NCBI GenBank assembly: GCA_943330235.2
Contig: CALQGY020000003.1
Location: forward strand, 1 to 64,000
DNA from: Candidatus Kuenenia stuttgartensis
GTDB taxonomy: Bacteria > Gemmatimonadota > Gemmatimonadetes > Gemmatimonadales > Gemmatimonadaceae
Reading direction: 5' to 3'
Length of the DNA: 64,000 nucleotides
The notes below the pieces were generated by a model. It saw only the letters and a list, made by a program, of their open reading frames with translations, had not been told where the DNA came from and did no database searches. Within the stretch, counting starts at the first letter, position 1. Every line of letters starts with the position of its first letter. The position numbers and the translations under genes are program-made. Below are positions 28,803 through 37,596 of this stretch, piece by piece.

Positions 28803-30274
28803 TGCGTCGCTCAATTCGCACGTGGTCGGCGGCCCTCGCGCTGCCCATCCTGTCGCCCATCCTGTCGCCCGCCTTGCCGCTCGCGCTCGGCGCGCAGGCG
28901 AAGCCCGCCTCCACGACGCCGCCCACGCTGGCCGCGCCCAAGCCGCTGACGCTGCCGCCCATTACCGAGCGCACGCTGCCCAACGGATTGCGCATCGTGT
29001 TCGTGGCGCAGCACGAACAGCCCGTGGTGGATGCGACACTCGTGATTCGCACCGGCGCCGAAGCCGATCCGCGAGGAAAGACGGGACTCGCGACGCTCAC
29101 CGCGAATCTGCTGGACGAAGGCGCCAGCGGACGCGATGCATTGGGCATCGCTGACCAGATCGGATTCTTAGCCGTGCGGCTGGGCACCGGCGCCGCGTTC
29201 GAGCAGAGCAGCATCAGCCTGCACACCACGCGGGCCACGCTCGATAGCGCGCTCGCGTTGATGGCCGATGTCGCCTTGCGCCCGACGTTCGCCGAAAAGG
29301 AATTTAGCCGCCTGAAGAACGAGCGCGTCACGTCGCTCTTGCAGGAAGCCGATCGCGGTCCGTCCATCGCGGACCGCGCGTTCGCGGCCATTGTGTTCGG
29401 TAACGCGCACCCGTACGGGCATTCGGCGTCCGGCGTGCGTGAGGATGTGGAGAGCATCACCCGCGACGACGTATCGGCCTTTTGGACGACATGGTATCGC
29501 CCCAACAACGCGACGCTGGTCATCGTCGGCGATCTAACGGTCGCGGACGCGATGGCGCGCGCCACGGCGGCGTTCGGGAGATGGTCACGTGGTGAGCTGC
29601 CCGCGCTTAAGCCCGGTGCGCAGGCGGGCATCAGTGCGACGCGCATTATCATCGTCGACAAACCCAAGGCCGCCCAGAGCTCGTTCCGGTTGGGTGGCAT
29701 CGGCGTAGCGCGCACGACGAAGGACTACTACCCCATCATGGTGATGAACACGGCGCTGGGCGGATCCTTCACCAGCCGCTTGAATCAGAACCTGCGCGAG
29801 ACCAAGGGCTACACGTACGGTGCGAGCTCGGGCTTCACCATGCGTCGCGAGCCGGGCGCGTTTACGGCGCGCGCTGAAGTGGTGGCCGCCAAGACGGACT
29901 CCGCATTGCTCGAGTTCATGAAGGAAGTGCGCAGCATCCGCGAACCCATGCCGGCGACCGAACTCGCCAAGACCAAACGCTATCTGCAGCTTGGCTACGC
30001 CGAGCGCTTTGAAACGCCCGGCGATATTGCGGGCAACATCGCCGCCTTGGTGCCGTACGGTATTCCGCTCACCAGCTTGAACACGTTCAATGCCGGCATT
30101 GGCTTGGTCACCGGCAGTGATGTGCAACGCGTGGCTCGGCAGTATCTCGACCCCACCAAGCTGACCATCGTGATCGCGGGCGATCGCGCCAGTATCGAGC
30201 CCGCGCTCAAAGCACTCAAGATCGCCCCGGTCGAAATCCGCGACGCGAAGGGCCAACCCGGCATCACTCCGTGA
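28802..30274 (+). CDS. M16-like peptidase partner lacking the zinc motif
   Basis: 490 residues from the ATG overlapping the previous stop; the track ORF starts far too early. Signal peptide ALALPILSPILSPALPLALGAQA contains a 12-bp repeat. The fold is M16 (ITERTLPNGLRIVFVAQHEQPVVDATLVI; PDFFA-like second half with ALGGSFTSRLNQNLRE and KGYTYGASSGF). Where an active enzyme has HxxEH, this one reads LATLTANLLDEGA, so all zinc ligands are gone. It is therefore the structural, non-catalytic subunit of a heterodimer with the preceding gene, as in other bacterial M16 pairs. Confidence 0.92.
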   Translation: MRRSIRTWSAALALPILSPILSPALPLALGAQAKPASTTPPTLAAPKPLTLPPITERTLPNGLRIVFVAQHEQPVVDATLVIRTGAEADPRGKTGLATLTANLLDEGASGRDALGIADQIGFLAVRLGTGAAFEQSSISLHTTRATLDSALALMADVALRPTFAEKEFSRLKNERVTSLLQEADRGPSIADRAFAAIVFGNAHPYGHSASGVREDVESITRDDVSAFWTTWYRPNNATLVIVGDLTVADAMARATAAFGRWSRGELPALKPGAQAGISATRIIIVDKPKAAQSSFRLGGIGVARTTKDYYPIMVMNTALGGSFTSRLNQNLRETKGYTYGASSGFTMRREPGAFTARAEVVAAKTDSALLEFMKEVRSIREPMPATELAKTKRYLQLGYAERFETPGDIAGNIAALVPYGIPLTSLNTFNAGIGLVTGSDVQRVARQYLDPTKLTIVIAGDRASIEPALKALKIAPVEIRDAKGQPGITP

Positions 30275-31269
30275 AGACCATGACCACACACCGCCGCACG
30301 TTCGTTCCGCGCACCGCCGTTCCGCGCACCGCCGTTCCGCGCACCGCGCGGGCTCTGCTGACTATCGCCGCGCTAACGGCCTTCGTGGCCTGCCACCGAA
30401 CGGCCGCGCCGCGTGCAACGTCAGGGAGCGCGTCGCCGGCCGCACGCGCCAACATGCTCGTGAGCACCACGTGGTTAGCCCAGCATGCCTCCGACGCCGA
30501 CGTCGTGGTACTCCAGGTGGGCAGCAAAGCACAGTATGACAGCGGCCATGTGGCCGGCGCGCGATTGGTGACGTTGGCTGAGTTGTCGCTCCCGCAGGTG
30601 GACGGTGGGCTCTCGCTGCAAATGGCGTCGGTGGAACAGCTCACCGCCTGGGCCACTCGCAACGGCATCGGTGACCGTACGCGCGTCGTCATTGTGCCGC
30701 ATGACGAGAACTTGCAGTCGGCCACGCGGGTGTTCATCACCATGGCGTACCTGGGCGCGTTCGAGCGCACGTCCGTTGTGGACGGCAGCTTCAAGGCCTG
30801 GAAGAGCGAGGGGCGCGCCGTGAGCACCGCCGCGCCGGCCGCAGCGCGCACGGCCACCTTCACGGCCAAGCCGCGACCGGAGCTCATCGCCACCATCGCA
30901 CAGGTAGAGGCGGTGACGAAAGACTCGGGGAGCACCGCACTCGTGGACGCACGCCTCGTGCGCTTCTACAATGGCGACGGTGGCGGCTACCCGCGTCCGG
31001 GGCACATCCCCACGGCGGTGAACATCCCCCTCAATACCGTCAGCACGAACGGCTTCATGAAGCCCGCCGCTGAGCTCAAAACGCTCTTTGCGCAGGCCGG
31101 CGTCCGGGGCGACAAGCCGATCATCACATACTGCCATATCGGCCAGCAGGCCACGGTGCTGTGGTTTGTCGCAACGCTGCTCGGCTACGACGCGAAGATG
31201 TTCGACGGCAGTTTTCAGGAATGGAGCGGCACCACACGCCTGCCGGTGGTTGGCCCGCCGGCCAAGTAA
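30271..31269 (+). CDS. Two-domain rhodanese (sulfurtransferase) lipoprotein
   Basis: 332 residues from a GTG overlapping the M16 stop by 4 bp; an ATG three codons later (MTTHRRTFV) is an alternative. The N-terminus contains three 15-bp repeats encoding TAVPR. The segment ALLTIAALTAFVACHR gives a lipobox Cys. Two rhodanese domains follow: the first (VVVLQVGSKAQYDSGHVAGARLV) lacks the active-site Cys, having IVPHDENLQS there; the second (ALVDARLVRFYNGDGG...GHIPTAVNIPL) has YCHIGQQAT with the catalytic Cys near residue 287. Such proteins move sulfur from thiosulfate or a mercaptan to an acceptor. Third gene of the M16 operon, cell-envelope location. Confidence 0.9.
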   Translation: MKTMTTHRRTFVPRTAVPRTAVPRTARALLTIAALTAFVACHRTAAPRATSGSASPAARANMLVSTTWLAQHASDADVVVLQVGSKAQYDSGHVAGARLVTLAELSLPQVDGGLSLQMASVEQLTAWATRNGIGDRTRVVIVPHDENLQSATRVFITMAYLGAFERTSVVDGSFKAWKSEGRAVSTAAPAAARTATFTAKPRPELIATIAQVEAVTKDSGSTALVDARLVRFYNGDGGGYPRPGHIPTAVNIPLNTVSTNGFMKPAAELKTLFAQAGVRGDKPIITYCHIGQQATVLWFVATLLGYDAKMFDGSFQEWSGTTRLPVVGPPAK

Positions 31270-31373
31270 CGCCCACTGTGCCCGCGCCTCGTACAGGGCG
31301 GGCACATTTGGCTTCACCCGAGGCGGCACGGTACCTTTCCGGCCTCACGATTCCTTCGTCTCCGGAGCCTGTA

Positions 31374-31913
31374 GTGCACGCTGCCACTGATCACCCTGCC
31401 GATGCGGCCACGACCCCGATTGTGGGGGTCGTGATGGGGAGCGCGAGCGACTTCGACACCATGTCGCCCGCCTGTGAACTGCTCGCGGAGCTCGGGATCC
31501 CGTACGAGGCGCGCGTCGTCTCGGCGCACCGCACCCCCGACTGGCTGTTCGACTACGCCCAGCAGGCGCAGGCGCGCGGCCTGCGCGCCATCATTGCCGG
31601 TGCCGGCGGGGCGGCCCATCTGCCCGGTATGCTCGCGGCCAAGACGCTGGTGCCCGTCCTGGGCGTCCCGGTCGTCGCGACGCCGCTGAACGGGATGGAC
31701 GCGCTGCTGAGCATCGTGCAGATGCCCGCCGGGGTCCCCGTGGCCACCTTCGCCATCGGCAAGCCGGGTGCGGCCAACGCCGCGCTGTTCGCCGCGCAGC
31801 TGCTCGCGGCGCACGACCCCGACCTCTTGGCTGCGCTGACGCGGCGCCGTGCCGCGAAGGCCGACGAGGCCCTCGCGCGGCCGCTCAACGCCCCCAACGC
31901 CATCAACCCGTGA
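31374..31913 (+). CDS. purE: N5-carboxyaminoimidazole ribonucleotide mutase
   Basis: 179 residues. I use the GTG at 31374 because a ribosome site GGAG lies 6 bp upstream and the PurE core begins soon after ([18 protein letters not shown]). Class I PurE motifs are intact: [14 protein letters not shown] and [28 protein letters not shown]. It converts N5-CAIR to CAIR in de novo purine synthesis and works with PurK, the next gene, which overlaps it by 4 bp. Confidence 0.96.
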   Translation: MHAATDHPADAATTPIVGVVMGSASDFDTMSPACELLAELGIPYEARVVSAHRTPDWLFDYAQQAQARGLRAIIAGAGGAAHLPGMLAAKTLVPVLGVPVVATPLNGMDALLSIVQMPAGVPVATFAIGKPGAANAALFAAQLLAAHDPDLLAALTRRRAAKADEALARPLNAPNAINP

Positions 31914-33097
31914 GCGCGTCGCCGATTCTTCCCGGCGCGACCATCGGCTTCCTTGGCGGCGGTCAACTCGGACGCATGACCGCACTGGCGGCCCGATCGA
32001 TGGGCTACGACGTGCACGTGCTCGACCCCGAAGCCACGTGCGCCACACGCCCCGTCGCCTCCCGCACGATCACCGCCGCCTTCAGCGATGTGCAGGCGGC
32101 GATCGATCTCGCCACGCAGTGCGACGTGATCACGTTGGAAATCGAGCAGATCCATCCGGACGTGCTCGCCGCCGTGGCTGAGCACGCGCCCGTGCGACCG
32201 GGGCGCGAGCCAGTGTACATCATCCAGGATCGCCTGCGGCAGAAGGAATGGTTGGCGCAGCACGCGTTCCCGCTTGGGGCGTTCATGATGGCCGACTCCG
32301 CCGAGGCGATCGCGCACGCGGTCAACACCTTCGGCCCGGGTATCGCCAAGTCCACTCATGGGGGCTACGACGGCCGTGGCCAGGTGCGCCTGTCCACGCC
32401 CGAGCAGGCCGACGGCGCGTGGCACGCGCTCGGCGGACGCACCTGCGTCGTCGAGCAGCTCGTGGATATCGACTACGAAATCAGCGTGCTCGTCGCGCGG
32501 CGCCCGTCTGGGGGCGTGGCCGTGTATCCGCCGTCGCGCAATCACCACACCGGCGGCATTCTCACGTGGGCCGTCGCACCGGCCGCCATCAGCGAGGCCA
32601 TGGCCGCACGCGCGCAGGCACTCGCGATGACGATCGCTGAACGCATCGGCATGGTGGGGCTGCTGGCCGTGGAATGCTTCGTCACGCGCGCCGGTGAGCT
32701 GTTGGTGAACGAGCTCGCACCGCGTCCGCACAACACGTATCACCACAGCGAGCGCGGATTCGCCACCAGCCAGTTTGAACAGCTCGTGCGCGCGATCTGC
32801 GACCTGCCGTTGGGGAGCACCGAACTCTACGCCCCCTCCGCCATCGTGAACCTGCTGGGCGACGTGTGGCTGCACGACACGCCGCCGAATATTCCGCACG
32901 CGCTCGAGGTTCCCGGCTCACGCATTCACCTGTACGGCAAGGCCGGAGCGCGGGCCGGCCGCAAGATGGGCCATCTCTCGGCCGTGGGTGACAGCGCGCA
33001 GCAAGCGCTGAGCCGTGTGCTCGAGAGCTACCGGCGCCTGTCCCCCGGCACCACCGATGCCTTCGACGTGCACGAACCGTCGCTCCCGCAGCACTGA
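31910..33097 (+). CDS. purK: 5-(carboxyamino)imidazole ribonucleotide synthase
   Basis: 395 residues, GTG start in a GTGA overlap with purE. The N-terminal pre-ATP-grasp fold is [30 protein letters not shown]. The ATP-grasp part contains [36 protein letters not shown], and the metal-binding [17 protein letters not shown]. PurK uses ATP and bicarbonate to carboxylate AIR to N5-CAIR, the substrate of PurE. Length and motif order are normal. Confidence 0.96.
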   Translation: MSASPILPGATIGFLGGGQLGRMTALAARSMGYDVHVLDPEATCATRPVASRTITAAFSDVQAAIDLATQCDVITLEIEQIHPDVLAAVAEHAPVRPGREPVYIIQDRLRQKEWLAQHAFPLGAFMMADSAEAIAHAVNTFGPGIAKSTHGGYDGRGQVRLSTPEQADGAWHALGGRTCVVEQLVDIDYEISVLVARRPSGGVAVYPPSRNHHTGGILTWAVAPAAISEAMAARAQALAMTIAERIGMVGLLAVECFVTRAGELLVNELAPRPHNTYHHSERGFATSQFEQLVRAICDLPLGSTELYAPSAIVNLLGDVWLHDTPPNIPHALEVPGSRIHLYGKAGARAGRKMGHLSAVGDSAQQALSRVLESYRRLSPGTTDAFDVHEPSLPQH

Positions 33098-33134
33098 CCC
33101 GCCACTCACCCTTTCACGCGACCGAATACCTCAC

Positions 33135-33509
33135 ATGTTTCCGCGCGACCTGTACGAAATCATTCACATCATCGGCATCGCCATGCTGTTCGTCTCCATT
33201 GGCGGCGTCGCAGTCCATGCCGCCAACGGTGGCAACAAGGCCAATACGTCCACACGTGGGCTCGTCGCCGCGATGTTCGGCCTGGGCTCGTTTCTGATTC
33301 TGCTCGGTGGGTTCGGCATGATGGCGCGACTCGGTCTCGTACGCGGCATGCCCCCCGGATGGCTGGGTGTGAAGATGGTGATCTGGCTCGTGCTCAGTGC
33401 CATCGTCCTGTTGCCGTACCGCAAGCCCGCGTTGGCGCGACCGTTTCTCGTGATCCTGCCGCTGCTCGCCGGCGTCGCCGTCTACATGGCGCTGTACAAG
33501 CCGTTCTGA
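33135..33509 (+). CDS. Small inner-membrane protein, four hydrophobic segments
   Basis: 124 residues from the ATG of [18 protein letters not shown]. Hydrophobic stretches: [63 protein letters not shown] and [18 protein letters not shown]. The His in the first segment (YEIIHIIG) recalls heme-binding four-helix proteins, but a second axial ligand is not obvious. I do not recognise the family. It follows purK by 37 bp and precedes ackA by 61 bp, so it could be co-transcribed with either. Confidence 0.75.
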   Translation: MFPRDLYEIIHIIGIAMLFVSIGGVAVHAANGGNKANTSTRGLVAAMFGLGSFLILLGGFGMMARLGLVRGMPPGWLGVKMVIWLVLSAIVLLPYRKPALARPFLVILPLLAGVAVYMALYKPF

Positions 33510-33526
33510 TTCCTGCTGCACGCTGT

Positions 33527-33550
33527 GGCCGACGCACATTCGCGTCGGCC
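33527..33550 (+). other. Inverted repeat in the ackA leader
   Basis: GGCCGACGC and GCGTCGGCC form a 9-bp perfect stem with a 6-nt loop between the small membrane protein and ackA. There is no T-run after it, so it may be a weak or Rho-assisted terminator, or an mRNA structure 10 bp before the ackA ribosome site GGAG (33560). Confidence 0.5.
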
Positions 33551-33570
33551 CACATTGTCCGGAGCGCTCC

Positions 33571-34815
33571 ATGAATGTTCTGGTACTGAATGCCGGTTCG
33601 GCGACCCTCAAGTTTCAGGTGCTCGTCACAGATGATCACGCCATCGCCACCGACACCGATCGCGCGCTCGTGCGCGGACAGATTGAGCGCATCGGCGGCG
33701 AGTCGGTCGTCAGCGTGCGGCGCGCCGATGGCTCCACGCGGACGCGCACCGCACCGCTGCGCGATCTGCGCGCAGCGGTGGAATGGGTGGTCGCGTTTGT
33801 CACCAGCGAGGACAGCGGCACCGGGCTCGTATCGCACGCCGATCTCCACGCCGTAGGCCATCGCGTAGTGCACGGCGGCGAATTATTCCAAGACAGTGTG
33901 CGCATCACCGAGACCGTGCGTCATGCCATCGAGGGGATGATTGAACTGGCGCCGCTGCATAATCCGCACAACCTCCGTGGCATCGAGGCCGCGCGCGCGG
34001 TCCTCGGCGACAGCGTGCCGCAAGTCGCGGTGTTCGACACGGCGTTCCATCACTCGCTCCCTGAGCACGCGTACCTCTACGCCATTCCGTATCCGCTGTA
34101 TCGACGGCATCGCGTCCGCCGCTACGGCTTCCACGGTACCTCGCACCGCAGCATCGCGTGGCGCTGGCGACGGCTGACGGGGCGGACGCGCGACGACGTC
34201 CGCATCATTACGCTGCATCTGGGCAACGGCTGCTCCGCGTGCGCCATTCAAGGCGGCCAATCCATCGACACGTCCATGGGCTTCACGCCGCTTGAGGGGC
34301 TGGTCATGGGCACGCGTTCGGGCGATATCGACGCCGCCGTGCTGGACTACATCGCCTCGAAGGAAGGACTCACGCTCCCGCAGGTAGAACTCCTGTTGAA
34401 CCAACAATCGGGACTACTGGGCATCTCCGGGCTGACCAACGACATGCGCGACCTGCTGGCGGAGGCGCACGAACATGAGGATAGGCGCGCGCGACTGGCC
34501 ATCGAGATCTTCTGCTATCGCGTGCGGAAGTACATCGGTGCGTACCTCGCCGTGCTGGGCGGTGCAGACGCGATCGTGTTCGCGGGCGGCATCGGCGAGA
34601 ATGCGCCGGAAATCCGCGCCCGCATCTGCGAGGGGCTGGCCTGGGCGGGCGTCACCATCGACGCAGCCGCGAACGACCGTCTCATCGGCGGACGCGAAGG
34701 TCGGTTTTCCACGGAGACATCGGCCTTGGCTGCGTGGGTCGTTCCAACGGACGAAGAGCTGCTGATTGCGCGCGACACGTACCGGGTCGTCGCGGGGATT
34801 GAACCGCCGAACTGA
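33571..34815 (+). CDS. ackA: Acetate kinase
   Basis: 414 residues. ASKHA kinase motifs: [18 protein letters not shown] (phosphate-1 loop), [90 protein letters not shown], and the adenosine motif [15 protein letters not shown]. It interconverts acetate + ATP and acetyl phosphate + ADP. No phosphotransacetylase gene is next to it. Its last codons are part of a short direct duplication (GCCGAACTGAGGCGC twice) across the stop codon. Confidence 0.96.
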   Translation: MNVLVLNAGSATLKFQVLVTDDHAIATDTDRALVRGQIERIGGESVVSVRRADGSTRTRTAPLRDLRAAVEWVVAFVTSEDSGTGLVSHADLHAVGHRVVHGGELFQDSVRITETVRHAIEGMIELAPLHNPHNLRGIEAARAVLGDSVPQVAVFDTAFHHSLPEHAYLYAIPYPLYRRHRVRRYGFHGTSHRSIAWRWRRLTGRTRDDVRIITLHLGNGCSACAIQGGQSIDTSMGFTPLEGLVMGTRSGDIDAAVLDYIASKEGLTLPQVELLLNQQSGLLGISGLTNDMRDLLAEAHEHEDRRARLAIEIFCYRVRKYIGAYLAVLGGADAIVFAGGIGENAPEIRARICEGLAWAGVTIDAAANDRLIGGREGRFSTETSALAAWVVPTDEELLIARDTYRVVAGIEPPN

Positions 34816-34885
34816 GGCGCGCCGAACTGAGGCGCGTGCCCACGCCGCGCAACACATCGGCTCGTAGCGCATCGGCGAAGGGAGA

Positions 34886-34963
34886 CTTGATCTTTTCATA
34901 TGAACGGCCGATACTTGCAAGTGCGCGGCGATTTCCCGATTTGACGGGCCGCGCACCAGTGCC
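34886..34963 (-). pseudogene. Possible remnant of a LuxR-type helix-turn-helix
   Basis: In one minus-strand frame the otherwise empty region behind ackA reads ALVRGPSNREIAAHLQVSAVHMK, close to the recognition half of NarL/LuxR regulators (typically 'ARGxSNREIAxxLxVSxxTVK'). No receiver domain and no conserved remainder of the HTH are visible, so if real this is a degraded fragment. A chance match in high-GC DNA is a serious alternative. Confidence 0.25.
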
Positions 34964-34995
34964 AGCGGCACTGCCCTTCCGTCTAAGTCGTGGCC

Positions 34996-35039
34996 CTGAC
35001 GGCCCTCGACGAGAAATCGGCGAGGGCCGTCAGTGTTTT
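34996..35039 (+). terminator. Rho-independent terminator between ackA and the SAM-II leader
   Basis: CTGACGGCCCTCG and CGAGGGCCGTCAG form a 13-bp perfect stem with an about 12-nt loop, followed by TGTTTT. It separates ackA from the metX-hom transcription unit. Confidence 0.85.
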
Positions 35040-35065
35040 CGGCCCGGGTCTGACGGCAGGACGCA

Positions 35066-35113
35066 GATGCTGATGCAGGTGCTGATGCAGGTGCTGGTGT
35101 AGGTGATGGTGTA
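35066..35113. repeat. Degenerate 12-bp tandem repeat upstream of the riboswitch
   Basis: About four copies of a unit close to GATGCAGGTGCT (ATGCTGATGCAGGTGCTGATGC...) directly behind the terminator. Non-coding as far as can be seen; it lies where the metX-hom promoter would be expected. Confidence 0.7.
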
Positions 35114-35156
35114 GGTCGCACAAAAACTGATGTCGTCGGCGCCCGCTCGTGGGTGT

Positions 35157-35206
35157 CCGTGGTGATTTGCCGCCGCTTGCCGCCACGTTAAAGAACGCGC
35201 TAAACC
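35157..35206 (+). ncRNA. SAM-II riboswitch aptamer
   Basis: The sequence matches the conserved SAM-II (metA-type) pattern in order. P1 CGTGG (35158-35162) pairs with CCACG (35183-35187). TGATTT follows the 5' strand, CTTGC lies in the middle, and GTTAAAG then GCTAAA form the conserved 3' part that makes the pseudoknot in known SAM-II RNAs. The class binds S-adenosylmethionine and turns off translation of methionine-pathway genes, often metA or metX. Its downstream gene here encodes MetX fused to homoserine dehydrogenase, which agrees with the prediction. The start codon is about 80 nt beyond the aptamer, farther than usual. Confidence 0.88.
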
Positions 35207-35252
35207 GCGACTGTACCCGGCCGTCGTTGTCATCCGGACCCAGTTTCGTAGG

Positions 35253-35281
35253 CGGCACTCACCCGCTCTCTGGAGAGTGCC
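35253..35281 (+). promoter_or_regulatory. Hairpin covering the metX-hom ribosome binding site
   Basis: GGCACTC (35253-35259) pairs with GAGTGCC (35275-35281); the ribosome site TGGAG (35271-35275) lies at the base of the loop, and CTCTC/GAGAG offers an alternative inner stem. GGCGGC (35251-35256) can instead pair with GCCGCC in the aptamer (35179-35184). This gives a plausible ON/OFF switch, which is an inference from base pairing only. Confidence 0.5.
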
Positions 35282-35284
35282 TGG

Positions 35285-37489
35285 ATGTCCACGTACGCCC
35301 CGTCCCATCGCGTCGCGCACCGCGCGTCTAGCGCGTCTAGCGCGTCTAGCGCATCAAGCGCATCTAGCGCCGCAAGCGCGTCCAGTGCGCCACGGTCGCC
35401 CCACGTCAGCGCTGGCAGCGCGGCGCCGACCGCTCCCGCGTGGCCCGTGCGTGACGAGATCATCACGCTGACCGACGTCACCCTCGAGAGCGGCGCGCAT
35501 CTCGCGTCGTTAGCTGTGCGCATTCGCCTCGAAGGCGAGCTCGCGCCCGCGCGCGACAATCTGGTGCTGGTCGTGCATGCCCTCACGGGGACCGTCGCGG
35601 CCACCACGTGGTGGAAGGGCGTGGTGGAAGCCGGCGGGGCCATCGACCCGACGCGTCACGCGGTCCTGACCACCAATCTGCTGGGCGGATGCGACGGGAC
35701 CACAGGTCCCACCAACGACGCCCCGGACACCCTGCCGCCCATCACGACACGCGACCAGGCCGCCGTGCTCGCGCGCGTGCTCGACGTACTGCAGGTGGAG
35801 CAGCCGTTGCTCGTCTGCGGCGGGTCGTTGGGCGGCCAGGTCACCATCGAGTTCGCGGCGTCGTTCCCGCATCGCGTGCGCGCCGCGGTGGCGCTGGCCG
35901 CGCCGGCCGCGCAAACCGCACAGGGGCTCGCGTGGAATGCCATCATGCGTCGCGCCATTGCGCTGGGCGGCGTCGATGAAGGATTGGCCCTCGCGCGCAT
36001 GGTGGGCATGCTCAGCTATCGCACGCCGGCGGGGCTCGAGCAGCGCTTCGGACGCACCCAACGTGCCGACGGCACCTTTCAGGTGAATAGCTGGCTGCAC
36101 GCGCACGGAGACAAGCTGGTCGCGCGCTTCGACGCGACCAGCTACGTCGCCCTCATCAACGCCATGGACACGCACGATGTCGGCCGCGGACGCGGCGGTA
36201 TCGCCGCCGCCTTGGCGCCCGTTGCCGCTCGCCTGACCGGCGTCGGGATCCCCGGCGATCAGCTGTATCCCGCCGAGTCGGTCAGTGAATGGACCGACGC
36301 CGCAGACGCCCGCTACATCGACCTGCACTCGCTGCACGGTCACGATGCGTTCCTGATCGAGGCGGAGGCCGTGAGCGTCATTCTGCGTGACGCGATCACC
36401 CGTGCCTGGCGCGTGAGTGCAAACACCGCGACGACCACGCCCGTGAGCACAGCGCCCGCGACCACAGCGCCCGCCGTGACCACGACCTCGGCCTCGGGGA
36501 CAGCAGCCGGCGTGGCGGTCGGCACGCTCCGAGTGGCGCTGGCCGGATGCGGACATGTGGGTGGTGGCCTGCTCGATCTCATCGCGGCGCGACGTGCCGA
36601 CGACACGCCCATTCGCGTGGAGCGGGTGCTCGTGCGCGACCCCGCGCTCGCTCGGCCCGCGCTCACGAATGCCATCGCGCGTGGACTCGCCCCTGACACG
36701 GCCTGCATCACCAATCCCGCCGCGCTGCTCTCCGATGACATCGACGTGCTCGTCGAAGCCATAGGCGGTACGGGGGTTGCCCGTGCACTGGTGGAAGCCG
36801 CGCTCCGTCGCGGCATTCGCGTCGTGACCGCCAACAAGGCGCTGCTGGCCGAGCGTGGCCCGGAACTACAGGCGCTGGCTCAGGCCAATAAGACTCGCAT
36901 CGATTTCGAGGGCGCCGTCGCGGGCGCCATCCCCATCGTGCGGTGCGTGCGCAGCGGTGCCGCAGGCGTGGGGATTACCTCGTTCAGCGGCATTCTGAAC
37001 GGCACCAGCAACTTTGTCCTCGACCGACTGGCCGACGGCGAGTCACTCAACGATGCCGTCGCGACGGCGCAGCGACTCGGCTATGCCGAGGCCGACCCCA
37101 CGCGCGACCTCTCAGGCGAAGATGCCGAAGACAAGCTGCGTGTGCTCGCGTGGTTGGCCTTCGGCGTGCATCCCGCGACGCTGTCGGTCGAGCGTCAGGG
37201 CATCGACGCCGAGTCGGCCGAGTGGGCAGCGCAGGTCGTGCGCGAAGGCGACCGCGTGAAGCTCATCGCGAGCTGCACACGCGAAGACGGCGGGATTGTG
37301 GCGCGCATCCACCCCACGCGCGTCGCGCACGATGATCCGTGGGCCCGCGTGAGTGGCCCGAACAATCGCATTGTTGTGGAGAGCGACTCCGCCGGCGCGA
37401 TGGTCTTCGCCGGCGCCGGCGCCGGCGGCCGCGCCACCGCCGGCGCCGTCCTGAGCGATGTCCTCCGCAGCGTCACCGAATCCGCGTAA
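35285..37489 (+). CDS. MetX-Hom fusion: homoserine O-acetyltransferase + homoserine dehydrogenase
   Basis: 734 residues in one continuous frame; an in-frame TAG at 35249 limits the start to the ATG at 35285, which has TGGAG 9 bp upstream. Residues 1-55 are low complexity (SSASSASSASS, from 9-bp DNA repeats). About 55-375 is an alpha/beta-hydrolase of the MetX type: LVLVVHALTG, TTNLLGGCDGTTGP, nucleophile Ser in CGGSLGGQ near 181, catalytic His in LHGHDAFLIE near 351. A Thr/Pro/Ala linker (about 376-410) leads to homoserine dehydrogenase: VALAGCGHVGGG, TANKALLAERG, FSGILNGTSNFVLDRL and YAEADPTRDLSGEDAEDKL. No ACT domain is present. The protein would make homoserine and acetylate it, with the gene under SAM-II control. 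Confidence 0.95.
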   Translation: MSTYAPSHRVAHRASSASSASSASSASSAASASSAPRSPHVSAGSAAPTAPAWPVRDEIITLTDVTLESGAHLASLAVRIRLEGELAPARDNLVLVVHALTGTVAATTWWKGVVEAGGAIDPTRHAVLTTNLLGGCDGTTGPTNDAPDTLPPITTRDQAAVLARVLDVLQVEQPLLVCGGSLGGQVTIEFAASFPHRVRAAVALAAPAAQTAQGLAWNAIMRRAIALGGVDEGLALARMVGMLSYRTPAGLEQRFGRTQRADGTFQVNSWLHAHGDKLVARFDATSYVALINAMDTHDVGRGRGGIAAALAPVAARLTGVGIPGDQLYPAESVSEWTDAADARYIDLHSLHGHDAFLIEAEAVSVILRDAITRAWRVSANTATTTPVSTAPATTAPAVTTTSASGTAAGVAVGTLRVALAGCGHVGGGLLDLIAARRADDTPIRVERVLVRDPALARPALTNAIARGLAPDTACITNPAALLSDDIDVLVEAIGGTGVARALVEAALRRGIRVVTANKALLAERGPELQALAQANKTRIDFEGAVAGAIPIVRCVRSGAAGVGITSFSGILNGTSNFVLDRLADGESLNDAVATAQRLGYAEADPTRDLSGEDAEDKLRVLAWLAFGVHPATLSVERQGIDAESAEWAAQVVREGDRVKLIASCTREDGGIVARIHPTRVAHDDPWARVSGPNNRIVVESDSAGAMVFAGAGAGGRATAGAVLSDVLRSVTESA

Positions 37490-37596
37490 GCCACACGTCG
37501 CGGTGCATCCCGCAGCAAAGACGTTTCGCCCGTAACGCATCTAACCCTTACCGCGTTTCGCCCTTCCAGCGTTTCGCATCGCCCCGTCTCGCCCCT

